A stretch of DNA of 64,000 bases, taken from the NCBI GenBank assembly GCA_037178625.1, contig JAWZXG010000038.1:1-64000 (forward strand), written 5' to 3'. The notes beneath the pieces were generated by a model, which saw only the letters and a list, made by a program, of their open reading frames with translations, did no database searches and had not been told where the DNA came from. Position 1 is the stretch's first letter. Every line of letters begins with the position of its first letter. Below are positions 49,637 through 60,024 of the stretch, in pieces. The translations under genes and the position numbers were made by a program. Source of the DNA: Skeletonema tropicum. Lineage: Eukaryota; Bacillariophyta; Thalassiosirophyceae; Thalassiosirales; Thalassiosiraceae.

Positions 49637-52099
49637 CAGTCGAGTAGCACGAACAGTACCCCCCTAACTTTGCTTGTACCCCCCCTCCAAATCTCAGCCT
49701 CTAGGGTAAAGTTTTGTACCCCCCTCACCGACATAATTGTAGGGCTCTTATTAGGTAAATGCTCGGTAGGTTAGGACCATTGAACACACATCTATCTTAA
49801 TGAATACCTTACTACCTCTTTCTTTTGTTGCACATTTTGCTCGAGCACATCTTGTTCCCTACAGCAGACTTGCAATAGACGCAAGTCACTTTACTGTTTT
49901 TCTTCACAATCTTGTAGTATGTTTGGAATTCATTGCACTGGTATGAATGGAACGGACTGTCACTCCAGTGCTTCATTTAATTCAGTAGTACGCAAGATGC
50001 AATTCATAGTAGTAGCATGTGCAAAGTCCTCCGACATTGATTGTGTGGTGTACAGCTGTTTTCAAAACGATCCTGTTTATCGTAAAAAGTAATTCCGCCC
50101 GTAGAAACATACCAAGGTGTGACACAGATTTGACTCGACTGCTCTCTTCCCCCCACTATACCACAAAAACCAGCACCTTCACCATGATACATACATCTTC
50201 TGGTAGCATCAGTTGCAGCAACTCGCCGCCTACATGAATGCAACTAATCGTTCCCAGTAGTACCATCAGTTAAGTATTAGATGCGAATATGTGTATATCT
50301 TTAACCTGCTTCAACCACCGCTGAAGTGTCTTAATGTCCATCATCACGTCCCAAAAATCGTGCATGTACTTTGCGTTCACTTATCAACCTATCATAGACA
50401 TCGAGGACTTGAGTAGAACCAAACGACGGAGTAAAGACGGAGTAAATCATCGCGTCATTATTTCATATGTGGAATTCATGATGTTATTTGGGCGTGACGA
50501 AAGTGTCGTGCGGATGGAATAATTATAAATCTTGTCGATACCATTGACGAACTTTTAGAGATACCACGTCCTCTAAAGTATGACAGCCGCATCCAATCTA
50601 TCATGGGACTATTAAAACAAGAGCTCATGCTTCCGCCGATATTGAGTTTAATCGTTGGTACTTCCTCGTATTCTGCAAGGTTTTATGAAGTTGCATGTAT
50701 AGGTGATGCTGTGACACAACATACAACAATACAACAATTGTTATATGTATTGTGCGTCCCGTGTTGTTGTAGAATATGAGTATTAAAATTGTAAACTGTA
50801 ATCAGCTTCTCAAGGCTACAATGGTGTTGCTACTACAATTCAAAAGTGTCAACGACATTTCATACTTGGTCAATATTATGTAATATTTCTGAATTGACAG
50901 TTCTACATGCTTTGAGCTACTGCTTTGCATTGGCAGGAAGGAGCAATCTCCAGTCTTACTATTGTACACCACGTTCATTGTTGCAAGACACAGATATTGA
51001 CCCCTCTACTGCTATTATCACGTACAACCCAGTTCAGCCGCCTTCTCAACAGGTATTTGTTACTTTTGTCTACGTTGGTCTGAAGTAATGTCGATGACAT
51101 GCCTGATGGGGCAAGAAGCATCATCTGGATTTTATTCCAACACGCGAGCAGCGAGTGCTCTAGGTGATCACAGCGTTGTTCGGAGATAGTTGATACTCTT
51201 TGAGGAAATGGTGTTGTTCTTGTTTTATCTTGTCCATGGTGTTATCGATCAATTTTTCAGGCACTTCCACAAGTGTATTGTATCCGGGTACCTCCTCTAA
51301 AAATATCGGCACCGGCTATCCTCACAACAAGGGGCCATTCACTTCTAACGATTCGGAAACACGTTGGTAGCCGCAAATGAGCAATAAATATCATGTTGTT
51401 GCATGTGATGATGAGGTATCCGCTATGATCTATGATGAAGTAGTGTTGCTGCGTTGCTTCTTCTCGGCAATAGGTGGATATTGCGACATACTCCTAAACA
51501 TCTTGCCCATGTTTCCGCAGTCCAAGCCTCCTGACGAAGTCAAAGAACGAAATGGTGGCGAACATGATTATTGGGACTTCGTCTGATGATTCGGACCTAC
51601 AATATATGACCTAAAGACTCGTCATACTCCACTGATGATGGTTAGGGTGGGACGAATAGTGATATCGCGGAATGCTTTCAGAATTTTCTTCTTGGTGCTC
51701 ATGACGACTGTTCTCCGGTCTATCCTAAGGTCTTATTCGAATATTAAGGTGCATTGGATCAAAATGATTGCTTAGGATAGACCTGATGCATGCTACCTAG
51801 TGAGAACTGGCTATCCGCTTTTGGGTCTTGTAGGGCCATGATTGGCATCATTTTGTGCGGAAGATGCTTGATGAGTGATGGAGGCGGGAAAAATCGGCCC
51901 AAGTGATTTTTATAAGACTCAATACGTCATTTATACTGAACCCACGTAGGAATTCGAATTTTGTATGTGCAGAATCTCTGAAATGAAAACAGCTGTATGT
52001 TGACATTGAGGTGGTGATTTTCGAGTTGTACCCCCCCAGAACTCAGCCTAGCCAAAATTTCTGTACCCCCCCCCGGGTACTGTTCGTGCTACTCGACTG
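49637..52099. mobile_element. Non-autonomous Tc1/mariner-like element (2463 bp) with C-rich TIRs
   Basis: Left end CAGTCGAGTAGCACGAACAG followed by TACCC, and the exact inverse at the right end (52075-52099), give 25-bp perfect TIRs. Both ends are flanked by TA, the target used by Tc1/mariner, and the ends begin with CAGT as in that superfamily. Just inside each TIR is a C-run, then a block of the type CAGCCTAGCCAAAATTT, then another C-run, in direct rather than inverted orientation. Frames inside (50334-50522, 50846-51088, 51377-51586) show no transposase motif, so the element is likely non-autonomous or decayed. The same internal blocks appear in the MITEs at 12700 and 57253. Confidence 0.75.
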
Positions 52100-53864
52100 T
52101 ATATTGTATAATGTTATGTCAAAAACCCATCCGCCCGACCCGGTACTCACTTTCGCAAAACACAATGCTAGAGCCCACATAGTAAAATACCCTCGACCGG
52201 GACTAAAATTTTTGCCACTTCCAAGTGGCCAAATCCGGCCGCTCCAAGCATCGCCTCCGTTGCCAAGATAAAATCGCCCAAGGAGTGGGTGTTGGTTGGG
52301 TCATCGCCGATGCCATTCCGTTGTTTATGTGTGCTAAATATAGACCATTTTGATCATCTTTGTGGTCGTCGATGTTGTGATTTTTCACTCGCACCAAGCC
52401 CGATATACGTACAATTTTACTGGCGGTAACTCGTTTGAACTTTTTGCTGTGGTCTCTCTACACCCCCACAAATATCATCTCAAGTCTCATCGGCGGCCCA
52501 ACTGGTCCATCACCCCAACAGGGCCAAGAATCCAAGATCGTTTTGCTATACGTTATCAGTGATAGGTATTTTCAGCGAGAATTAGCTGATGGCAGTTGCA
52601 GTGCTTACGAGGTCGTCACACCAGGATGAAAAACTAGCATAAAATTTCTTTCAAGAGCGACCGGATATGGAATCAATTCATTCGCCAGGAAACCACAAAA
52701 CTCTAAATTATTGGAGTATTTATCTAAAGGGAGGTTAGAGTTGTGAAGACAAATTGAGAAACAGCATGGGGTTGGGGTTGGTGCGAATATAATACTGCTA
52801 GTAGGAGGAATAATAATCGTTGAGGTGTCGATATTCACAGCGTAGAAGTGGTGGTAAAAACTGTGATTCAACATTCCAGCAGATGCAGCAATATAGCATG
52901 GGGACAATACATCACAATCAACTGAATCCCATACATTATAATATAGTTCAATGATAAAGAAGTTACAATATAAAAATGAGTAGTGTTGATATCATTTCTC
53001 TGTACAATCCTGTTTTCTCTCAAGGCTCACGGCATGACCCACTCATACAAATTCTTCAATTATTAGTACCGCCGCTAGTAATGGCCGTAAGAAGGTGATG
53101 AGTGAAAAGTTGCGATATGGAATTTCTCAGGATGCTCAAGCCGATGCTTTTCAAGCCGATGGTGGTGGTGGGTGGCATTGGAGAAGCATATCGATCTGTT
53201 TTGAATTAAATCGACTTAATTGGCCCCTACAATCCAAATAATAGTGCGCATCTAACCGATAATCACCAACATATTTAACTCGTTCGACGATTCCTTCGTC
53301 AGCCACCAAAATTCACTACACTGATGCTCGTCGCTACCGCTCACACTCATAAGAGAAACCCCACCAGGCAGAGACGTCAATCGGACATGCCTCAGGATGT
53401 TCCGACTTGTTAGACACAGCGCTGGAGGCAGAGGAGCGTCGCGACGACCGACGACGTTGAGTTGTGTCGACAGCGCTCATGATTGTAATTTAGGCGTTTT
53501 TCGAGAGCGAATAAAACGAAGAGAGGCGGATTTCGGCGACAAACGGTGGATAATTCCTTGGGCGATTTTAAGAGTAGATGCGGATGAAACAATCAGCGGT
53601 GTCCATAGAGGGCAAGGTTGCCGAGATAAGTCATGGTGAATCTCCGACTATTTTACATGGTGGTTACTAACTAAAGGCCATTTCAAGTGGAAGAGTGAGC
53701 CGGGCGGATGGTCCTCGCCTGACTAACCGGCAGACACCATCTCAATCTTCTTTTCTACGTAGGAACTCGAGGAATGTTGAAAAATAGCGAGAAAGCGAGT
53801 CGAGTCAAAATAGAGTGTCCGTACCATCAATCTCTTGCTCCCATCTTATTGATCGAAGCAAAGC
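52100..53864. other. Gene-poor stretch
   Basis: About 1.8 kb in which I see no supported gene. Short frames (52350-52562, 52605-52907 minus, 53397-53639) have no recognisable family. Confidence 0.45.
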
Positions 53865-54085
53865 TCAAGTACTTTCAGTACTGGACTAAAGTTCCTACTA
53901 CCTGCTGGGGGCGGACACGATCGGTACGACTAGCCGGACACTAGAGAGAGGAGAGGCACTTCAGAAGAGAGAGACAAGGAGTGGTGCGAAAATTGGGTTA
54001 AACTCTCAGTTTGACCCCCTCTTGCCCTGACAAGCCAAACTAGGGTTAGAATGAAAGTTCTAGCCCTAGTGGAGCTGATATGCCC
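53865..54085. repeat. 221-bp direct repeat A, copy 1
   Basis: Begins TCAAGTACTTTCAGTACTGG and ends GCTGATATGCCC. By eye it is identical to copy 2 at 54258-54478. No coding signal. The short distance and lack of an LTR-like interior argue against retroelement LTRs. Confidence 0.85.
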
Positions 54086-54110
54086 CGTTGGTTAAAGGGT
54101 GGGGAGTGGG

Positions 54111-54257
54111 TCGATATTATCTACAAACTAAAAGCTGAACCCAAACGTCTAGGCGTGCCCATCGACATGGAGGTTGCACGCCGATCCCATGAGATCGAAT
54201 GAGAGCTCGAGCGAGTTGGGGAGATCGGCGCCCTCCATCGTCCGTCCGTCACAACAA
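54111..54257. repeat. 147-bp direct repeat B, copy 1
   Basis: Begins TCGATATTATCTACAAACTA and ends CGTCACAACAA. By eye it is identical to copy 2 at 56741-56887, which directly precedes the start codon of the truncated SGNH-like gene, so B may be a duplicated promoter/5' UTR. Copy 1 directly abuts repeat A copy 2. Confidence 0.85.
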
Positions 54258-54478
54258 TCAAGTACTTTCAGTACTGGACTAAAGTTCCTACTACCTGCTG
54301 GGGGCGGACACGATCGGTACGACTAGCCGGACACTAGAGAGAGGAGAGGCACTTCAGAAGAGAGAGACAAGGAGTGGTGCGAAAATTGGGTTAAACTCTC
54401 AGTTTGACCCCCTCTTGCCCTGACAAGCCAAACTAGGGTTAGAATGAAAGTTCTAGCCCTAGTGGAGCTGATATGCCC
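54258..54478. repeat. 221-bp direct repeat A, copy 2
   Basis: Second copy of repeat A, immediately after repeat B copy 1. A 90-codon frame starts inside it (54444-54716) but has no recognisable content. Confidence 0.85.
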
Positions 54479-54785
54479 ACCTGGTTGCGTTTGCGCAACC
54501 TCAGGGCAAGGAGGAGGGGGTGATGAGAACTCCCCACCTGCACAGAAAGGAAGGTTGGATGTGATGGAGGCTGTGTCAAGGCCAGCATCACAGAACAAAC
54601 TTATTCTGGGCTTCGAGCCACTCCTTTCTCTGAGACCTGAGGTGATGAAATGCCTCTCCATATACGAAGTGAGGTTCCCTGGCCGCCTGCGCCGTCTGTT
54701 CACAGGGAATGCCTGAAAGCGGAATAAACAAAAGAGAACTGACATTTTTCATGGAAAAACGAAAATTTTGACATACAAATCGTAC

Positions 54786-54883
54786 CTTTTGGGAGAAAAC
54801 TGAGGGGGTAGCGGATGAGTTGACTCCCTGAGTGTTGACCCGTCGAGTGCAGTGTTGTCCCAAGACCCAGCAATCTCATCCAT
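54786..54883 (-). CDS. First exon of an unknown protein, copy 1 (paralog of the exon at 56149)
   Basis: On the minus strand ATG 54883 opens MDEIAGSWDNTALDG and ends at QFSPK before a GTACG donor. The same exon, with conserved ending and donor and a duplicated upstream region, occurs at 56149-56249 (MDEIAGYWDNTTLDG). Conservation of the protein-like pattern with sequence divergence between the copies suggests it is coding. Its downstream exons are not identified. Family unknown. Confidence 0.35.
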
Positions 54884-55195
54884 GCAACGAGATTTGTCGA
54901 CGTCTCCCCTAGATAATGTGCCTGCGGCCACCCAACCCTAACCCTTCATTTTTATGTAGCATCGTTTACAGAAGGGGGGGAGGTGCAATTCCATCATGCA
55001 GCGTGAAATAAATTCATACACATAGCCGAGAAGAACGCCGTTTGAGCAATGACCGATCCAAATATTATTGTTGTGTGAGACTTCCCTACTACGACCGATC
55101 CAAATATTATTGTTGTGTGAAACTTAACAACTACGCCACCTACGGTGAGGCCGGACAATGTTACGTAAAACCAACACATGTGCAATTGACGACCG

Positions 55196-56249
55196 CTAGT
55201 GTAGACCCATCAAGTTCCCATCATTCGACCGTATGGACCCGAAGGTAGACCCAAGTTTCGTGTCACTGTCAACCGCGGTTATGGAACCTTGCAGGGATTT
55301 CGCTGAATTGCCATCACTGAGACGTGAGGACCCGTAGGAAGGCACGTCGCTTACGGTCGGTGCTTTGCAACCTTGCAGGGATTTCGCTGAACTGCCATCA
55401 CTGAGACGTGAGGACCCGTAGGAAGGCACGTCGCTTACGGTCGGTGCTTTGCAACCTTGCAGGGATTTCGCTGAACTGCCATCACTGAGACGTGAGGACC
55501 CGTAGGAAGGCACGTCACTTACGGTCGGTGCTTTGCAACCTTGCAGGGATTTCGCTGAACTGCCATCACTGAGACGTGAGGACCCGTAGGAAGGCACGTC
55601 GCTTACGGTCGGTGCTTTGCAACCTTGCAGGGATTTCGCTGAACTGCCATCACTGAGACGTGAGGACCCGTAGGAAGGCACGTCGCTTACGGTCGGTGCT
55701 TTGCAACCTTGCAGGGATTTCGCTGAACTGCCATCACTGAGACGTGAGGACCCGTAGGAAGGCACGTCGCTTACGGTCGGTGCTTTGCAACCTTGCAGGG
55801 ATTTCGCTGAACTGCCATCACTGAGACGTGAGGACCCGTAGGTAGACCCAAGTTTCGTGTCAATGTCGACCGCGGTTATGGGACCTTGCAGGGATTTCGC
55901 TGAAACGCCATCACTTGTGGAACCGCCCAACTTTTATCGACGACTGCTAATTCAGAACCCACAATTGTTGCCTCAAGTACTCGAATGGGTTTGGAGGCGG
56001 TGGGATCGTAGGTAATATCTCTTGTTGGCCCGCGAACGCAGTTGCTGAGTGCAGGAATTTTGCGGTCACTTGCCTTTGCCAGCGTACCATACCACAATAA
56101 AATAATAAGTTATCATGGAAAAACGAAAATTTGACATACAAATCGTACCTTGTGGGAGAAAACTGCGGGTTTTGCAAAAGAGTTTGGCTTCCTGATGTTG
56201 TTACCCCGTCGAGCGTCGTGTTGTCCCAATATCCGGCAATCTCATCCAT
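55196..56249 (-). CDS. Unknown gene with 28-residue repeats (model uncertain)
   Basis: Exon 1 (56149-56249, minus) encodes MDEIAGYWDNTTLDG…PQFSPT and ends at a GTACG donor. Downstream, a frame at 55196-55930 reads as about eight copies of a 28-residue repeat (SYGSSRLSDGSSAK, SLQGCKAPTVSDVP), built on an 84-bp DNA repeat and ending soon after. Two frames lie between (55876-56097 and 55947 onward), and I cannot choose the acceptor. The repeat is Ser/Gly-rich with one Cys per unit and may be an extracellular or disordered protein. Whether exon 1 and the repeat belong to one gene is inference. Confidence 0.3.
55240..55905. repeat. 84-bp tandem repeat, about 8 copies
   Basis: The word AACCTTGCAGGGATTTCGCT recurs at 55285, 55369, 55453, 55537 and every 84 bp to about 55873. 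Internal copies are almost identical; first and last are diverged and share a distinct edge sequence (GACCGCGGTTATGG type). 84 is a multiple of three, so the minus-strand frame is preserved through all copies. Confidence 0.92.
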
Positions 56250-56740
56250 GCGAAGATAGGTTGTCGACGTTTCCCCTAGTGTGCCTGCGGCCACCCAACC
56301 CTAACCGGGGGGAGGTGCAATTTCATTATGCAGCGTGAAATAAATTTCTACACATAGCAGAGAAGAACGCCGTTTGAGCAATATACCGATCCTTACCCAA
56401 CGGACCTCTTTAGGGAGCAATTTCGTACTTTCATGTTAAAAATACTACTGAAGCTCTCAAACCAAGAACAATCGGAAGGTTATCGTGAAAGGTATTTACC
56501 ACTCTTTACCCAAAAGAAGATCCTGTGGGGGATCAAGTATTTGCATACGTTCCCAAACCGGCGGACACCTTCAGAAGGTTATCGGAAATGGCATCTCTCA
56601 ACCAACATAGGGTTGCGTGTTGTGTCGGAGGTGACGGTGGCGGATCTAAATATTATTGTCGTGTGAACACGATAACTACGCCACCAACGATGAAGCCGCC
56701 GGCCCCATAGAATTTTCCAGCACCAGCATATTGACTTCTA

Positions 56741-56887
56741 TCGATATTATCTACAAACTAAAAGCTGAACCCAAACGTCTAGGCGTGCCCATCGACATGG
56801 AGGTTGCACGCCGATCCCATGAGATCGAATGAGAGCTCGAGCGAGTTGGGGAGATCGGCGCCCTCCATCGTCCGTCCGTCACAACAA
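56741..56887. repeat. 147-bp direct repeat B, copy 2
   Basis: By eye identical to 54111-54257. It ends five bases before the start codon at 56893 and is a plausible promoter/5' UTR of that gene copy. Confidence 0.85.
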
Positions 56888-56892
56888 AAAAA

Positions 56893-57252
56893 ATGGATCC
56901 CCCTGCTGATCATGATGGGGATGAAGAGAGGAAGCCGTTAAGAAGCAGTTTTTCTACTTCTACTCATCCTCCTGAAAGACGAAGAGGAACAACAGTCGGC
57001 TCTCGCTGCGTCACATTACTTCTCGTGTTGTCTTTCATCAGCTTTGCGATCACCTTTCTGACTTCCCAACGCATATTCTCACCGTATGTGGAGGTAATGA
57101 CCGCAAGTATCGATCTGCCATTGCCTATCGATGAGCCAGGGTCTTTCAAACCAACAGCATTTCACAAACACATTCAGCTACGCCAATCCAATTACGTCCA
57201 CCACAATGACATCACCCACTCATCAAAATCGACATTGGAAGGAAAAAACAGC
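56893..57252 (+). pseudogene. Truncated copy of the SGNH-like membrane protein gene
   Basis: ATG 56893 starts MDPPADHDGDEERKPL, a membrane anchor (CVTLLLVLSFISFAITFL) and the conserved stretch HIQLRQSNYVHHNDITHSSK. These match residues 1-150 of the gene at 60025, with an internal deletion. After about residue 120 the sequence changes into a MITE fragment (57253-57353), and the frame stops at 57297. Everything downstream of the anchor, including the catalytic region, is absent. Confidence 0.75.
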
Positions 57253-57353
57253 CCCCTCCGTGTTTCTACTAGTAGTTACTTGGGAATTAGTATGTGACTA
57301 TTCCGAAAGTCAGACCCCCCTCTAGAGCAGACTAGCCAAAATTCTTAGACCCC
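57253..57353. mobile_element. MITE fragment inserted in the truncated SGNH-like gene
   Basis: About 100 bp closely similar to the interior of the MITE at 12700 (TTTCTACTAGTAGTTACT, ATTAGTATGTGACTATTCCG, ACTAGCCAAAATTCTTAGAC), but without either TIR. Either the ends were lost or the sequence arrived by recombination. Confidence 0.75.
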
Positions 57354-57356
57354 CTC

Positions 57357-57687
57357 AGAGCGTGTCGCCACCTCGCGTTGGGATCCATGAGAAGAGGCCT
57401 GCAAGAAATGGTCAATATTGGGAGTCCTGACTACTTCAACTCTGATCGGAACTCAAGTTTGCGTCGAAGAAGAAGCGGTTTCTCCGGTAGTAGGGTTTTT
57501 GATGAGAACCGAACCCCGAGAGATTGGGCTTGATCATCGAGAGAACTGGAGAGACCCGAACTCCAAGTTCGGTAGGGCTATCGATGATCACTAGATGATT
57601 TACGTGAGTTGCTTCCATAATTTATATGCGATTGCCTGGCCAGATTCTTTGGAAGCTGTAGAGAATATAGCGAAGAGAGAGTTTTTT
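57357..57687. repeat. Repeat R1, copy 1 (~330 bp)
   Basis: Near-identical to 59303-59637. It contains a nested inverted repeat: outer arms TGATCATCGA (57533-57542) and TCGATGATCA (57583-57592), inner hairpin CCGAACT-CCA-AGTTCGG (57558-57574). No convincing protein. The region from here to 59008 is otherwise without recognised genes. Confidence 0.85.
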
Positions 57688-57689
57688 TC

Positions 57690-59008
57690 TGTGCCACTCT
57701 CCGCTTTGTGCGGAGCAAGAAGGGGTGGGCAGGGGTCGTGTGATCAAGAGGGGTGGGCAGGATTATTGTCCTCAGGAGTCTCCGCTGGCTGCTGGAATTT
57801 CATCAGTTTTGGCAAGTGAAGGGACTTGACGCCCTCGCATAGATTCATTATCACATCAGGATCTACGCCTCGAATGCAAGGTGCCTACGGCTAGAAAATA
57901 GTTGGGTCGATTTCAGTATGTCTGTGACGGAGACTCGCTTTAGAGATGGTAATCTACGCTCATCGAACCACCGACACGATGAGCCATCTCTGGTTTTCAT
58001 GTAGACTTGTTGGAAGGAATGGACACACCTTGCCCAGGGATTGCTGACTATCATAATGCATCTCTGGAGGAATGGAACCATGTTGCGGGAAGGATGAAGA
58101 TACTGAGGGGAGAGTCAGGTCGTTCATCATTCACGGATCGATGATGTGTTAACAGTTTGAGAAGGTCTATCTCTCAAACATCGTAAATTGGGACCTGCAT
58201 TAAAGACTTAGGCAAGGGGGAATACAGACAATAACAGCAATGTCTTTATGCAGAAGGGGTAGGACGAAGTAGATCGTTTCTATCGCGGTGGAATCGGTAG
58301 TGTTGACAAATAGTTGGTTTGACGACAGCCAGCTATTTGAGGTGAAACTCCGGGCCGGGATGAGCATTACGCCCCCTGGTTGCAGAACTCCTCGCGTGGA
58401 AAGTCGAGAAGGAAGTGGGGTTGGTCAAACAACCATGACTGATTAAGATTGAATCCAAGCCGACCTCAAGAGCCCGTTCTCTCCTCTGCGCGTTCGACGC
58501 CCAACGTTGCATGGGGGATAAATCTACGCAAGGGAGTTCTGGGGTTGTGCCACACTGTATCATGATGCCGAACACTATACCTCTCTTTGATGTGGTGTTG
58601 GTTTATCACCGCGTGCTTATCCTCCAAAGCATGTGATACAGGGTACGACAATGGATGCAATAGTGTGATCTGTGGTTAGTCTTGGCAACATGGGGGTTGA
58701 TAGCATCCCAGTACTGACCATCACGAGGGAGGAGCCGTAGGTAATGGGAGAGACACCATGTGTCTTTTACCGAGGCTACTTTGCTGCTGGGGATGGCGTT
58801 TGAGTATTGTGACAGATGACAAGCTCAGCTTGAGAGGAAGATTGCTGAAATCATTCTCAACGGCTACCGAAGTGAGCATATGAAATCTGCGCGATCTATC
58901 AATCAAACGCTTTCGGAAGATGATAGTCCTAAGTCCCTTGGCCTGGAGGATGGAAAGGTTATCATCAGGACTTGTCGTTATCTATTGTGCAGAGCAAGAA
59001 GGGGTGGA
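57690..59008. other. Gene-poor stretch between R1 and R2
   Basis: About 1.3 kb with no supported gene. A short word GAGCAAGAAGGGGTGG is repeated (57713, 58992), hinting at further duplication. Confidence 0.4.
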
Positions 59009-59302
59009 GGTGCCTGCCCTACGTCACGGTACCCTGCGACATTGTTGGGCATGTTTGTTATAGAGGCGTCTCCCTGTCTAATTCAGGCCAGGATGAGCAA
59101 CACGTCCCCCTGGTTATGAACTAACTATGACTATGGCATGTTCGCAATGAGTTCGTGTGAGCTGGCAATACCAGCCATGTGGACTACTGGAGGTGTATTT
59201 GGGTGCGACCCTGACACACTTTTTGCCCTTCATACGATTGCAAAATAACAGTAGTTAGGATTCCTTTTGACTATTTATGAAGCCTGAGGACTTTATGATC
59301 CC
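59009..59302. repeat. Repeat R2, copy 1 (~290 bp)
   Basis: Begins GGTGCCTGCCCTACGTCACG and ends GACTTTATGATCCC. Copy 2 lies at 59655-59929 and lacks 17 bp (ACGTCCCCCTGGTTATG). R1 copy 2 lies between them. Confidence 0.85.
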
Positions 59303-59637
59303 AGAGCGTGGTCGCCACCTCGCGTTGGGATCCATGAGAAGAGGCCTGCAAGAAATGGTCAATATTGGGAGTCCTGACTACTTCAACTCTGATCGGAACT
59401 CAAGTTTGCGTCGAAGAAGAAGCGGTTTCGCCGGTAGTAGGGTTTTTGATGAGAACCGAACCCCGAGAGATTGGGCTTGATCATCGAGAGAACTGGAGAG
59501 ACCCGAACTCCAAGTTCGGTAGGGCTATCGATGATCACTAGATGATTCACGTGAGTTGCTTCCATAATTTATATGCGATTGCCTGGCCAGATTCTTTGGA
59601 AGCTGTAGAGAATATAGCGAAGAGAGAGTTTTTTTCT
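59303..59637. repeat. Repeat R1, copy 2
   Basis: Near-identical to copy 1 at 57357, with the same nested hairpins conserved (outer arms 59478-59487 and 59528-59537). It is flanked on both sides by R2. Confidence 0.85.
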
Positions 59638-59654
59638 CCCACCCACCCTCCCTT

Positions 59655-59929
59655 GGTGCCTGCCCTACGTCACGGTACCCTGCGACATTGTTGGGCATGT
59701 TTGTTATAGAGGCGTCTCCCTGTCTAATTCAGGCCAGGATGAGCAACTAACTATGACTATGGCATGTTCGCAATGAGTTCGTGTGAGCTGGCAATACCAG
59801 CCATGTGGACTACTGGAGGTGTATTTGGGTGCGACCCTGACACACTTTTTGCCCTTCATACGATTGCATAATAACAGTAGTTAGGATTCCTTTTGACTAT
59901 TTATGAAGCCTGAGGACTTTATGATCCCT
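59655..59929. repeat. Repeat R2, copy 2
   Basis: Directly repeated copy of 59009-59302 with a 17-bp deletion. It ends about 95 bp before the SGNH-like gene and may form part of its upstream region. Confidence 0.85.
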
Positions 59930-60024
59930 GCAACCATGTTGTCGGTTGCTTGAAGTACAATAAGTACCGTAGTTGCTTGTTGCTTGATCGAAGCAAGTAA
60001 GTAGGAAGGGTCACAAATCAAAGC

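Noticed and set aside
53865..54478. A repeats as retrotransposon LTRs
   Set aside because: Only 172 bp lie between copies, without TG…CA ends, primer-binding site, polypurine tract or target duplication.
55240..55905. Possible CRISPR or tRNA-like array
   Set aside because: The 84-bp units are contiguous and identical throughout, with no spacer and no tRNA fold; a coding tandem repeat fits better.
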